Positions 16,314 to 25,476 of a stretch of DNA of 62,332 nucleotides are shown here, piece by piece. The position numbers were made by a program, and so were the translations under genes. Numbering within the stretch: the stretch's first letter is position 1; the number at the start of each line of letters is the position of its first letter. The notes beneath the pieces were generated by a model. That model worked only from the letters and a program-made list of their open reading frames with translations. It had not been told where the DNA came from and made no database searches. Origin of the DNA: a bacterium (GTDB lineage: Bacteria > Cyanobacteriota > Sericytochromatia > S15B-MN24 > VGJW01); assembly GCA_021781555.1 (NCBI GenBank), contig JAJXWQ010000010.1, positions 1 through 62,332 of the forward strand, written 5' to 3'.

Positions 16314-17798
16314 TTGTCCAACCCACGCCCCGGGACCGTACGGCGCAACACCCTGATCAACGTCGCGGGCGCCGCGCTGCCGGCCGTCCTGTCGCTGGTG
16401 ATCGTGCCGGCGTTCCTGGCTGCCGTGGGCCAGGTTCGCTATGGCGTCCTGGCCATCGTCTGGACGCTGCTCGGCTACTTCTCCATCCTCGATCTCGGGT
16501 TCGGGCAGGCGACCTCCAATCGCGTCGCCACCCTCAAGGACGCCCCCAAGGAACAGGTCCGGCGGGTCTTCTGGACGGCTCTGGCGCTCAACGCGGCGAT
16601 CGGCTTGCTCGGCAGCGGAATCCTGCTGGTGGTCGGGAACCTGCTCCTCGGGTCGGTGTTCAGGATCCCGCAGGCGATCCGCCCGGAGGCCTTGGGCTCG
16701 GTTCCCTGGCTCGCGCTCGGCGTTCCCATCGTGACGACGGCCACGGTGCTGAGCGGCACGCTCGAGGGCGAGGAGCGGTTCGGAACCCTGAATCTCCTGG
16801 GGGTCGCGGGGACGCTGGCCATGCAGGTGGCCCCGCTGCTCTGGGCGTGGGGGCATGGCCCGGCACTGTCCGGTCTCGTGGCGGTCACGATCGTGGCGCG
16901 AGCCCTCGGCAATCTGGCGACGCTGCTGGCCTGTTTCGGGGTTGTCGGTCTCGGGGCCCCGAGCCTGGATCCGGGTCAAATCGGGGGGTTGTTCCGCTTC
17001 GGGGGCTGGGTATCCATCTCGGCGGTCATGAATGCCGTCCTGCAGTCCGCCGATCGCTTCGTCATCGGGATCGTCAACGGGATGGTGGCGGTCACCAATT
17101 ACACGATTCCCTTCAACCTCGTGAACCGGCTGATCGTGCTGCCCGCGAGCCTCGGCCGCACGCTCTTCCCGCGCTTCGCGAAGATCTCGTCCGAGTCCGC
17201 CGACGCGCTGCTGGCAGAGGCCGCGACCTCGGTCGCGGTCGTCATGACGCCGGTGGCGGTCGCCGGCTTGCTCGTCGTCCGGGAATTTCTCTCGCTCTGG
17301 GTCGGACCCGCGCAAGCGGCTGCTTCCACACCGGTCGCCGACCTCATCTTCCTCGGTCTGTGGATGAACGGCTTGGCGCACGTGCCGTCGTTCTTCCACC
17401 TCGGCCGCGGTCGGCCCGATATCCCAGCCAAGTTCCACCTCATCGAGGCGATCCCGTTCGTGCTTGCCCTCGTGCTCGGGACGCGCTTCTGGGGGATCAC
17501 CGGTGCGGCCCTGGCATGGATTCTGCGCGTGTCGGTAGACGCCGTACTGCTTTACCAGGCAGCCAGGCTGCCGTTATACCGGCAAGCGCGGTTCTACCCG
17601 GCCCTCGGGTTGCTACTCCTTGCGTTCGGACTGGCGATCCATCCGCTACCGCCGCTGCTCGAGATCGGGGGAGGGGTCTTGCTGACCTTGCTGGCCGTCG
17701 TGTGGGGCTACCGGGCGGCTCCGCCTCCGCTGCGCGTGCTCTTTGACCGGCGGGCCCGCAACGCCGGCCTGGCCGGTGACAAGGGGGCCATCCCGTGA
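16314..17798 (+). CDS. Polysaccharide flippase (Wzx/MOP superfamily)
   Basis: A 494-residue, very hydrophobic protein with about 12-14 membrane helices, starting RRNTLINVAGAALPAVLSLV and VRYGVLAIVWTLLGYFSILD. This is the N-terminal pattern of Wzx/RfbX-type MOP exporters, which flip undecaprenyl-linked oligosaccharide repeat units across the inner membrane. The start is TTG at 16314, within weak upstream sequence. The stop overlaps the GTG of the following GT4 gene (GTGA at 17795). Together with that gene, hddA and gmhA it forms the first block of a surface-glycan locus. Confidence 0.88.
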   Translation: MSNPRPGTVRRNTLINVAGAALPAVLSLVIVPAFLAAVGQVRYGVLAIVWTLLGYFSILDLGFGQATSNRVATLKDAPKEQVRRVFWTALALNAAIGLLGSGILLVVGNLLLGSVFRIPQAIRPEALGSVPWLALGVPIVTTATVLSGTLEGEERFGTLNLLGVAGTLAMQVAPLLWAWGHGPALSGLVAVTIVARALGNLATLLACFGVVGLGAPSLDPGQIGGLFRFGGWVSISAVMNAVLQSADRFVIGIVNGMVAVTNYTIPFNLVNRLIVLPASLGRTLFPRFAKISSESADALLAEAATSVAVVMTPVAVAGLLVVREFLSLWVGPAQAAASTPVADLIFLGLWMNGLAHVPSFFHLGRGRPDIPAKFHLIEAIPFVLALVLGTRFWGITGAALAWILRVSVDAVLLYQAARLPLYRQARFYPALGLLLLAFGLAIHPLPPLLEIGGGVLLTLLAVVWGYRAAPPPLRVLFDRRARNAGLAGDKGAIP

Positions 17799-18910
17799 GG
17801 GTCGCGGTCGACGCGCGTTACGCCTACCTGCCGGTGCGCGCTGGCTTCGGCGAGGCCCACCGGGCTCTGCTCGCCGAACTCTTGCCGCTGTCCGACGGCA
17901 TCGAATGGGATCTTTACCTTTGCGGGCGTGAAGTCATGGCCGACATCCCCGACGGTCCCCGGATCCATCGCCACGTCCTCGAATTTCCCTTCGGAAGCCT
18001 CTGGACCCACCTGCGCCTGCCTGCCGGGCTCTATGCCCATCCGCCCGACGTCACTCTCTACATGGCTCAGTCGATTCCCATCGTGGCCCCGGGCGTCAAG
18101 ATCGTGACGATTCACGATCTGACCTTTCGCAAGGTCAAACTCCGGAGCTTCGCCGATCGGATGCGTCTGGAGGCCCAGACCCGCCATGCGGCGCGGTTCG
18201 CGGATCGCATCGTCGCCGTCAGCGAGACGACGCGGCGCGATCTTGGCGCCGAGTACGGCGTGCCGGAATCCAAGATCGTGGTGGCCAGGGAGGCCTACGA
18301 CAGCCACCGCTTCAAGGCCGACCACGACCCCGCGCGGGTGGCCGCTCGGGGCTCCCGCCTGGGCCTGACGGGGCCCTATGTCCTCTTCGTCGGAACGACT
18401 GCTCCCCACAAGAACCTGGTTCGCCTCGTCGAGGCCTTCGATCGCCTGCTCTTTGCTGGCGACCTGCCCCACCAGCTGGTCATCGCAGGGCGGCCGGGCA
18501 GCGCCGAAGCGGCCCTCCGTTCGGCCATGCTCGGCCTAAGCGACCCCGGCCGGGCCATCCGCCTCGTCGCGGTGGCGCACGAAGATATCCCGCTGCTCTT
18601 TGCCGGCGCAGCGGCCTTCGTTTTTCCGTCCCTGTACGAGGGCTTCGGGCTGCCGATCCTCGAGGCCATGGCCAGCGGCGTCCCGGTCGTCGCGAGCGAC
18701 GCCGGCGCGATCCCCGAGGTGGCCGGTCCGGCCGCCATGCTGGTCGATCCGCTCGACGTCGAGGGTCTGGCCAAGGCGCTCGATCGCGTTCTTCGGGAGC
18801 GCGGCCTCGCAGATCGCCTGATCCGCCTGGGGCTGGCCCGAGCCGCGGAGTTCAGCTGGGCGCACACCGCCCGGGTGTTCCGTGCGCTCCTCGACGAGTA
18901 CCGAAGGTAA
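17795..18910 (+). CDS. Family 4 glycosyltransferase
   Basis: A 371-residue GT-B enzyme. The N-terminal acceptor domain begins MRVAVDARYAYLPVRAGFGE. The C-terminal donor domain has YVLFVGTTAPHKNL and the retaining-GT signature FVFPSLYEGFGLPILEAMAS with the EX7E glutamates, followed by GVPVVASDAGAIPEVAG. This is the pattern of mannosyl- and related transferases in O-antigen assembly. GTG start overlapping the flippase stop. The sugar is not predictable. Confidence 0.92.
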   Translation: MRVAVDARYAYLPVRAGFGEAHRALLAELLPLSDGIEWDLYLCGREVMADIPDGPRIHRHVLEFPFGSLWTHLRLPAGLYAHPPDVTLYMAQSIPIVAPGVKIVTIHDLTFRKVKLRSFADRMRLEAQTRHAARFADRIVAVSETTRRDLGAEYGVPESKIVVAREAYDSHRFKADHDPARVAARGSRLGLTGPYVLFVGTTAPHKNLVRLVEAFDRLLFAGDLPHQLVIAGRPGSAEAALRSAMLGLSDPGRAIRLVAVAHEDIPLLFAGAAAFVFPSLYEGFGLPILEAMASGVPVVASDAGAIPEVAGPAAMLVDPLDVEGLAKALDRVLRERGLADRLIRLGLARAAEFSWAHTARVFRALLDEYRR

Positions 18911-19053
18911 TCGCCGGGCGCGGTCTACGGGTTTTTCGTGTGCACGCTCGCAGTGTATGCTGTCCACTGAAGGAACCGCTGTCCCGAATGTTACCGTCCG
19001 AACCTTCCGCAGCGACTCTGGCCAGCTTGTTGCAACCGGGAAGGTCACAGCGC

Positions 19054-20067
19054 GTGATACGCGCCCGCGCTCCGCTCCGCATCAGTTTCGCGGGCGGGGG
19101 AACCGACGTTCCGCCCTACTGTGACGAGCGCGGTGGCGCCGTCCTCTCCGCCACCATCAACCGCTATGCCTGCGCTTCGGCAACGATCGGCGGAGGCAGG
19201 CTCGCGGTCAAGAGCCTGGATTACGACGCGACCATCTCCTACGGCATCGAAGATCCGTTCGTGTACGACGGGCAACTGGACCTGGCCAAGGGAGTGCTCG
19301 ACCATTTCCGCAAGACAGCCCCCCTGCACGAGGGCCTCGACATCGCGCTTCACAACGCGGCCCCGCCGGGCTCGGGCCTGGGGTCGTCGTCGGCCATCAC
19401 GGTCGCGCTCGTTCGAACCGTGGCCGAGTTCATGCGCATCGCGCTCGATCCCTACCAACTGGCCGACATCGCATACCGGATCGAGCGCCTGGAGGTCGGG
19501 ATCAAGGGCGGCAAGCAGGACCACTACTCGACGGCGTTCGGCGGCTTCAACTACATCGAATTCTATGATGGCATCGCCGTGGTGAACCCGTTGCGATTGC
19601 GTCGGGAGACGCTCTACGAGCTCGAGTACCGCATGGTGGTGGCGTACGTCGGCGGCTCGCATTTCTCGTCGAACATCATCGAGCGACAGGTCACCAACTA
19701 CCAGAATTCGGTCGAGCGCACGCTCAAGGCGATGGACGAGCTCAAGCGCCTGGCCTTCGAAATGAAGCAGGCGCTGCTGCGCGGGCGTATCGATGAATTC
19801 GGTGCCATGCTGGATGCCTCCTGGCAAGCCAAGAAGCAGATGGCCGAGGGCATCACCGATCCCCGCATCGATGAGATCTACGAGGCCGCCCGCAAGGCGG
19901 GTGCGCTCGGTGGCAAGATCACCGGTGCCGGAGGAGGAGGCTTCATGTTCTTCGTGGCCGAACCCGGCAAGCTCTTCTTCCTGCAGAGCGCCGTCAAGGC
20001 ACAGGGTGCGCAGCTCGTGGACTTCAGCTTCGTCGAGGAAGGCGTGCACGCATGGACGCTGGGGTGA
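19054..20067 (+). CDS. hddA: D-glycero-alpha-D-manno-heptose 7-phosphate kinase
   Basis: A 337-residue GHMP kinase. It starts VIRARAPLRISFAGGGTDVP, the N-terminal signature of HddA-like kinases. The ATP-binding motif 2 reads PPGSGLGSSSAITVAL and motif 3 reads KITGAGGGGFMFF. It phosphorylates heptose 7-phosphate at C1 in the GDP-heptose branch. GTG 19054 is chosen because GGGAAGG lies about 9 bases upstream and the length then fits the family; the frame is open further back to 18940. It overlaps gmhA by 16 bases. The later steps (phosphatase GmhB, guanylyltransferase HddC) are not in the window. Confidence 0.9.
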   Translation: MIRARAPLRISFAGGGTDVPPYCDERGGAVLSATINRYACASATIGGGRLAVKSLDYDATISYGIEDPFVYDGQLDLAKGVLDHFRKTAPLHEGLDIALHNAAPPGSGLGSSSAITVALVRTVAEFMRIALDPYQLADIAYRIERLEVGIKGGKQDHYSTAFGGFNYIEFYDGIAVVNPLRLRRETLYELEYRMVVAYVGGSHFSSNIIERQVTNYQNSVERTLKAMDELKRLAFEMKQALLRGRIDEFGAMLDASWQAKKQMAEGITDPRIDEIYEAARKAGALGGKITGAGGGGFMFFVAEPGKLFFLQSAVKAQGAQLVDFSFVEEGVHAWTLG

Positions 20068-20672
20068 TCCTCGAGACGGTCGATGCGGGCCTGGCGGCCC
20101 ACCTGGCCGTGGCCCGGGCCATGGGGGCCCTGGCCGCGCCTCTTGCCGAGGCCGGCAAGGCGATCGCCGAGCGCGTGGCCCTGGGCGGCAAGGTCCTGTT
20201 CTGCGGGAACGGGGGGTCGGCCGCCGATGCGCAGCACCTGGCCGCGGAGCTGGTCGGCCGCTTTGAGCGCGAGCGGATGCCCTTAGGAGCCATCGCCCTG
20301 CACGCCAACTCCTCGGCAACGACGGCGATCGGCAACGACTACGGCTACGAGCAGACCTTCGCCCGGCCCCTGCTCGCGCTGGGACGGCCTGGCGATGTCC
20401 TGGTCGCCCTCTCGACCAGCGGCAACAGTCCGAACGTCGTCCAGGCCGCGATTGCCGCCAGGACCTGCGGGATCTTCGTGGTCGCCCTGACCGGGGAGGC
20501 CGGCGGCGAGCTGGGCGCCCACTGTGACCTCCTTCTCGCCGCCCCATCCAGGAACACGGCCCGCATCCAGGAAGCTCATATCTTGATGGGGCACCTGCTC
20601 TGTCAGATCGTCGAGCTTGCGGTCGTGGGGGCCTTCGAGACCGCGCCAGTGACCGTGGCGAAAGACCGCTAG
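20052..20672 (+). CDS. gmhA: Sedoheptulose-7-phosphate isomerase
   Basis: A 206-residue SIS-domain enzyme making D-glycero-D-manno-heptose 7-phosphate, the substrate for HddA encoded just upstream. Typical motifs: LFCGNGGSAADAQHLAAELVG, the SSATTAIGNDYGYEQTF region, ALSTSGNSPNVV (phosphate loop) and IQEAHILMGHLLC with the active-site His. It would act in the cytoplasm at the start of the heptose branch. The start overlaps hddA. The stop is in CTAG (20669-20672) and a truncated repeat follows 4 bases on. Confidence 0.95.
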   Translation: MDAGVILETVDAGLAAHLAVARAMGALAAPLAEAGKAIAERVALGGKVLFCGNGGSAADAQHLAAELVGRFERERMPLGAIALHANSSATTAIGNDYGYEQTFARPLLALGRPGDVLVALSTSGNSPNVVQAAIAARTCGIFVVALTGEAGGELGAHCDLLLAAPSRNTARIQEAHILMGHLLCQIVELAVVGAFETAPVTVAKDR

Positions 20673-20675
20673 GGA

Positions 20676-20735
20676 TACGGGGCCCGGTTGCGCAGCGCAG
20701 CGACCGCCCAGAGGGACCCGTCTCAACTGAAAAGG
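20676..20735 (+). repeat. Dispersed repeat, copy 7 (truncated)
   Basis: Central palindrome and right arm: ggggcccggttgcgcagcgc through gagggacccgtctcaactg. The left arm is missing. It follows the CTAG stop of gmhA and occupies most of the gap before the next glycosyltransferase. Confidence 0.82.
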
Positions 20736-20753
20736 GTACAGGCAAATTCCCCG

Positions 20754-21758
20754 ATGGAACGCAGGTGGCGGGTCTTCTACACGCGGAACACGTCAGCAGC
20801 TTGGGCGGTCGACGACGGCACGGCGCTGGCGCAGGAATTTGACGTCCGGGAACTCGACCACCGGCGCCTCGGTTCGGTCGGCAAGGTCGTTGCGGGAGTG
20901 CTCTGGTGCGACATCGTCGTCTGCCGCTTCGCCAACCGCATCGCCCTGCTGGCAGTGGCTCTGGCGCGCCTCCTGCACAAGCCCGCCGTGGTGGTCGTGG
21001 GCGGGTACGACACGGCGGCGGTGCCGGAGATGAATTACGGGAGCCTCCGTGGGGGGCCGGTCCGTTGGATGACCCTCGCGATCTTCAAGCTGGCCGATCG
21101 CCTCCTGCCGACCTCCTACACGGCCGGACGCGAGGCGCGTGCCAACGGCGGCGTTCTTGAGAGCAAGATCCTGGTCATCCCGAACGGCTACCCCGAGATC
21201 CCGGCCCCGACGGTGGCCAAGCAGCCGATCGTCATCACGGTCGGGAACATCATTGCCGAGAACGTCGTGCGCAAGGGCCTGGCCGCCTTCGTCGAGGTGG
21301 CCAGGGCGATGCCCGAGGTCCGCTTCGTGATGGTGGGGCGTGCCGATGCCGAGGGTGAGGCCTGGTTGGCCAGCTGCCGCCCGGCCAACCTCGAGACTCC
21401 CGGGTTCCTCTCCGAGGCCGACCGCGATGCGCTCTATGGCCAGGCGACGGTCTACGTGCAGCTGTCCCTGCACGAGGCCTTCGGGAGCTCCGTCGCCGAA
21501 GCGATGCTCCTGCGCTGCATCCCGGTGGTCTCGGATCGCGGTGCCTTGCCCGAGGTGGTTGCTGACGCCGGATTCGTCGTGCCATACGGCGACACGACCG
21601 CCGCGATCGCCGCCGTCCGCGAGGCCCTCGCGGCCCCTGCCGAGGCTGGAGACCGGGCGCGGGCGAAGATTCTTCGCGATTACCGCATCGAGGATCGGGA
21701 CCGCCAGCTTCGCCAGGTCGTCCGGGAGCTCCTGGCAGGGGGCAGCGGGCGCGACTGA
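20754..21758 (+). CDS. Family 4 glycosyltransferase
   Basis: A 334-residue GT-B protein. The C-terminal half has VITVGNIIAENVVRKGL and VRFVMVGRAD, then VYVQLSLHEAFGSSVAEAML with the EX7E pair, and CIPVVSDRGALPEVV. The N-terminal acceptor domain is short (about 150 residues, MERRWRVFYTRNTSAAWAV). The ATG at 20754 is preferred because the upstream in-frame extension lies inside the repeat. No clear ribosome-binding site. It ends block one of the glycan locus. Confidence 0.88.
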   Translation: MERRWRVFYTRNTSAAWAVDDGTALAQEFDVRELDHRRLGSVGKVVAGVLWCDIVVCRFANRIALLAVALARLLHKPAVVVVGGYDTAAVPEMNYGSLRGGPVRWMTLAIFKLADRLLPTSYTAGREARANGGVLESKILVIPNGYPEIPAPTVAKQPIVITVGNIIAENVVRKGLAAFVEVARAMPEVRFVMVGRADAEGEAWLASCRPANLETPGFLSEADRDALYGQATVYVQLSLHEAFGSSVAEAMLLRCIPVVSDRGALPEVVADAGFVVPYGDTTAAIAAVREALAAPAEAGDRARAKILRDYRIEDRDRQLRQVVRELLAGGSGRD

Positions 21759-21765
21759 GCAGTCC

Positions 21766-21798
21766 AGCGACCGCACCGAGGGACCCGTTCAAACGGGA
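21766..21798 (+). repeat. Dispersed repeat, copy 8 (decayed remnant)
   Basis: ccagcgaccgcaccgagggacccgttcaaac keeps only the right half with several changes. It sits directly after the TGA of the glycosyltransferase. Confidence 0.6.
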
Positions 21799-21878
21799 AA
21801 CACCCCAAAGGCAGCGAGAATCGTCTGCAAACCTCCGTTGTTTATCCGGATGTGGGATTTGCTTTGACCTGAGTGCGG

Positions 21879-21908
21879 TTGGCTGCCTCCAGATCACCGT
21901 GATATGAT
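21879..21908 (+). promoter_or_regulatory. cysK promoter
   Basis: TTGGCT (21879-21884), 18-bp spacer, TATGAT (21903-21908) preceded by TGA, an extended -10. This gives a leader of about 35 nt with a ribosome-binding site (agagga) before ATG 21949. Confidence 0.6.
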
Positions 21909-21948
21909 CCAGGCCTCTCGTGACCTGTTTACCTGCAGAGGACCCCGG

Positions 21949-22961
<1,013 letters not shown>

Positions 22962-22965
<4 letters not shown>

Positions 22966-23711
22966 TCCTCAAGCTGGGCACCCAGGCGGCCGATGCCGGC
23001 CCGGCGCAACTGTCCATGTGGACCGACCTGTGGCAGATCCTCGGTCGGATCCAGCGCGAGGATCCCGCGGCGCGCGGCCGTTTCGAGATCGCGCTCCTGT
23101 ATCCCAGCGTGCATGCGGTGTTCTGGCACCGGATCGCGCATGTCCTGTGGCGACGCCACGTTCCCTTCTTGCCCCGGTTGATTTCTCAGCTCACGCGCTT
23201 CTTTACCCAGATCGAGATCCACCCGGGGGCCCGGATCGGCCGCCGCTTCTTCATCGACCACGGAGCGGCGGTCGTCATCGGTGAGACCGCGGAGATCGGC
23301 GACGACGTGCTCCTCTACCACCAGGTGACGCTGGGCGGTACCTCGCTCGAGCGCGGCAAGCGTCATCCCACCTTGCAAGATGGCGTCGTGGTCGGCGCCG
23401 GGGCCACCCTGCTCGGCCCCATCACGGTGGGCGCAGAGGCTCGGATCGGTGCGGGAAGCGTCGTGCTGCGGGATGTGCCGCCGGGGGCGACCGTGGTGGG
23501 AATTCCTGGCAAGATCGTCTTGGTCCAGGGCAAATCCATCGAGCCCCCGGGGCCCGGTGTGGTGCCGCTGCCCGATCCCGAGGCGATGGCGATCAAGGCC
23601 TTGAGCGAGCGGCTCGTCGCCCTCGAAGACCGCGTCGCCGAGCTTTCCCGGGGGCCCGCGCCAAGGCGGGCCGAGGCGATCGAGGACTTCCTTAACGGCG
23701 CCGGGATCTAG
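22962..23711 (+). CDS. cysE: Serine O-acetyltransferase
   Basis: A 249-residue acetyltransferase that makes O-acetylserine for CysK encoded just upstream. The left-handed beta-helix shows hexapeptide repeats from about residue 85 ([20 protein letters not shown]), with catalytic-site residues in [18 protein letters not shown] and [17 protein letters not shown]. The C-terminus extends about 50 residues past the helix and ends FLNGAGI; that terminal Ile suits docking into the CysK active site as in the cysteine synthase complex. ATGA overlap with cysK. Confidence 0.95.
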
Positions 23712-23729
23712 CCGGGGGCGGGGGTACCG

Positions 23730-24236
23730 TTACCGCGATCGGCCAGGAATGTCCTCGAGCAGGACCCGGTGCACCTCGACAGTGTGGACGAAGTTCTCGA
23801 GGTTGAAGAAGATCCAGCGCCGATCCACCGGGTGCAGATCCAGGATCTCGAGGTGACTTGCGAGGTCCCATTGCACCCCGACGTACTTCGCGTCCTTGAG
23901 GATCGCGAGTTCCTCGGCCGTGAGCGGATACCTGCCCGCCGGGTCGCGCTTGCGGGCCTCACAGGCGGGAATGTCCTCGCCGTACCGGGCCACGACCTCG
24001 AGATCCACCGGGTGCCCGCCTGCAATCTTGATCAGGAGCTCGGGATCCACCCTCAAACCCAGGGCTAGCCTGCGCAGGGTGGTCAAAGAGGGTGCCTTCT
24101 TGATGCGGCCGACCATCAAATTGGCGAGCGTTCCCGGATCCAGATCGGACGCCCGGGCCAGGGCATTATGGCCAAGCCCGAGATGGGCCCGGCGTTCCTT
24201 GATGAAAGTTACCAGCTGCTCGACGGGAGTGGGCAT
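23730..24236 (-). CDS. XRE-family helix-turn-helix regulator (paralogue B)
   Basis: A 168-residue protein. The N-terminal HTH reads FIKERRAHLGLGHNALARAS, then a helix ending NLMVGRIKKAPSLTTL. The C-terminal region (about 110-160) carries ELAILKDAKYVGVQWD and RRWIFFNLENFVHTV, which aligns with the tail of the XRE gene at 4825. The two are therefore likely paralogues sharing a small uncharacterised domain. It is convergent with cysE, 18 bases away. A decayed copy of the dispersed repeat lies about 17 bases upstream of its start, again as for paralogue A. Confidence 0.85.
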   Translation of the reverse strand: MPTPVEQLVTFIKERRAHLGLGHNALARASDLDPGTLANLMVGRIKKAPSLTTLRRLALGLRVDPELLIKIAGGHPVDLEVVARYGEDIPACEARKRDPAGRYPLTAEELAILKDAKYVGVQWDLASHLEILDLHPVDRRWIFFNLENFVHTVEVHRVLLEDIPGRSR

Positions 24237-24252
24237 CTGACCGTCCTCGAGC

Positions 24253-24334
24253 GCCTGCAGTTTGAACGGATCCCTCGGTGAGATCGGGCCCCGCTGGATT
24301 CCTCAGGCCCGATCCATCCAGGCCCTTTGAACTC
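24253..24334 (-). repeat. Dispersed repeat, copy 9 (decayed)
   Basis: Keeps cctgcagtttgaacggatcc at one end and cccgatccatcc...ttgaa at the other, but the central palindrome is lost (ggtgagatcgggccccgctgg). It probably represents an old copy with an internal deletion. Confidence 0.6.
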
Positions 24335-24421
24335 CAACTGCTGAGCGTCCCTTCATTGTACTCGTTCTGGACGGTCGCAGACGGATTCAAACGGTTTTGG
24401 CTGGAAGGAACCGGGCCAAAG

Positions 24422-24477
24422 GAGTCAAACAGGGCCCGGTTGCGCAGCGCAGCGACCGCGCAGAGGGACCCGTTCAG
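24422..24477 (+). repeat. Dispersed repeat, copy 10 (partial)
   Basis: gagtcaaacagggcccggtt, the palindrome with GCGCAG centre, then gagggacccgttcag. The outer arms are missing. Confidence 0.82.
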
Positions 24478-24509
24478 CCGGAGGATGCGCTCGATACGAC
24501 CGGGCCCAA

Positions 24510-24580
24510 GGAGTCAAACGGGGCCCGGTTGCGCAGCGCAGCGACCGCGCAGAGGGACCCGTCAAACTGAGAAAGAAACA
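24510..24580 (+). repeat. Dispersed repeat, copy 11 (partial, tandem with copy 12)
   Basis: ggagtcaaacggggcccggt through the palindrome to gtcaaactgagaaagaaac. The 60 bases from 24521 repeat almost exactly at 24581. Confidence 0.85.
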
Positions 24581-24640
24581 GGGCCCGGTTGCGCAGCGCA
24601 GCGACCGCGCAGAGGGACCCGTCAAACTGAGAAAGAAACG
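24581..24640 (+). repeat. Dispersed repeat, copy 12 (partial, ends inside tatD)
   Basis: A 60-bp unit that differs from 24521-24580 only at its last base. Its right end encodes, on the minus strand, the last five residues (VSFSV) and the TGA stop of tatD. Confidence 0.85.
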
Positions 24641-25467
24641 GGCAGGCCGAAGAGCCGCCTGGCATTGGCCGCGGTGATCTGCCCCACCTCCGCCGGCTCC
24701 AGCCCGTGAATGGCCGCCAGGGCCTCGACGGTCCGCACGACCCAGGCGGGCTCGTTGCGCTTACCCCGATACGGTACCGGAGCGAGATAGGGCGCGTCGG
24801 TCTCGACGAGAGTCCGCTCGAGCGGCACCCTGGCCACCAGGGTCCGCAGGTCGTTCGAGCTGGCGAAGGTGATCACGCCCGAGAACGAGATGAAGAACCC
24901 CATGTCGAGGGCCAGCCTCGCCAGGTCCCAGGTGCCCGTGAAGCAGTGCATCACTCCGCCCACCTGCGCCGCGCCCTCGCCGGCCAGGATCGCCGCGGTG
25001 TCCTCCTCGGCCTCGCGGGTGTGGACGACGAGCGGCTTCTTGAGGGCCCTGGCCAGGCGGACCTGGTCCCGGAAGGCCTCTTGCTGGCGGACCCGGGGCG
25101 AGAGGTCGTAGTGGTAATCAAGCCCGCACTCTCCGATGGCCACGACCCTGGCGTCGTCCGCCGCGGTAGCCAGTCGCTCGAGCGACGCGGGCTCCCAGGT
25201 GCTCGCCTCGTGGGGGTGAATGCCAAGGGCCACCCAGACGACGTCCGCAAAACGCTCGGCAGCCTCCCGCACCCTGCCGAAATCCTGCCAGGCACAGCCC
25301 GATACCACGATCTGGCCCACCCCCGCAGCGCGTGCACGGGCCACGATCTCGGCCTGCTCGCGGGCTTCCTCGGCCGCCGTCGGCGGGACCGACTTGCGCC
25401 AGCTCGCGAGCATGTCGAGGTGGCAGTGCGAATCGACCACCAGCGGATCGGCGGGCCCCGCGAACAT
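24622..25467 (-). CDS. tatD: TatD-family metal-dependent hydrolase
   Basis: A 281-residue TIM-barrel hydrolase of the TatD/YcfH deoxyribonuclease family. Metal and catalytic residues are visible: VVDSHCHLD (N-terminal HxH), GECGLDYHYD (Glu), PLVVHTREA (His), GVMHCFTGT (His) and LVETDAPYLAP (Asp). It lies 9 bases downstream of metG, a pairing seen in many bacteria. The normal domain ends near ITAANARRLFGLP; the final VSFSV and stop come from repeat copy 12, so an insertion has replaced the original 3' end without harming the fold. Confidence 0.93.
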   Translation of the reverse strand: MFAGPADPLVVDSHCHLDMLASWRKSVPPTAAEEAREQAEIVARARAAGVGQIVVSGCAWQDFGRVREAAERFADVVWVALGIHPHEASTWEPASLERLATAADDARVVAIGECGLDYHYDLSPRVRQQEAFRDQVRLARALKKPLVVHTREAEEDTAAILAGEGAAQVGGVMHCFTGTWDLARLALDMGFFISFSGVITFASSNDLRTLVARVPLERTLVETDAPYLAPVPYRGKRNEPAWVVRTVEALAAIHGLEPAEVGQITAANARRLFGLPVSFSV

Positions 25468-25476
25468 CCTCGGCGG

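Larger units (their letters stand above)
24237..24621. other. Repeat-rich intergenic region
   Basis: This 385-bp gap lies between the 5' end of XRE paralogue B and the 3' end of tatD. It is largely made of repeat copies 9-12. The unique stretch 24335-24421 contains TACAAT on the minus strand (about 24356-24361, attgta on the plus strand), a possible -10 for the XRE gene. No coding frame is convincing. Confidence 0.7.

Noticed and set aside
24422-24640. CRISPR array
   Set aside because: The units are copies of the dispersed element with no unique spacers of regular length, and no cas gene is present.
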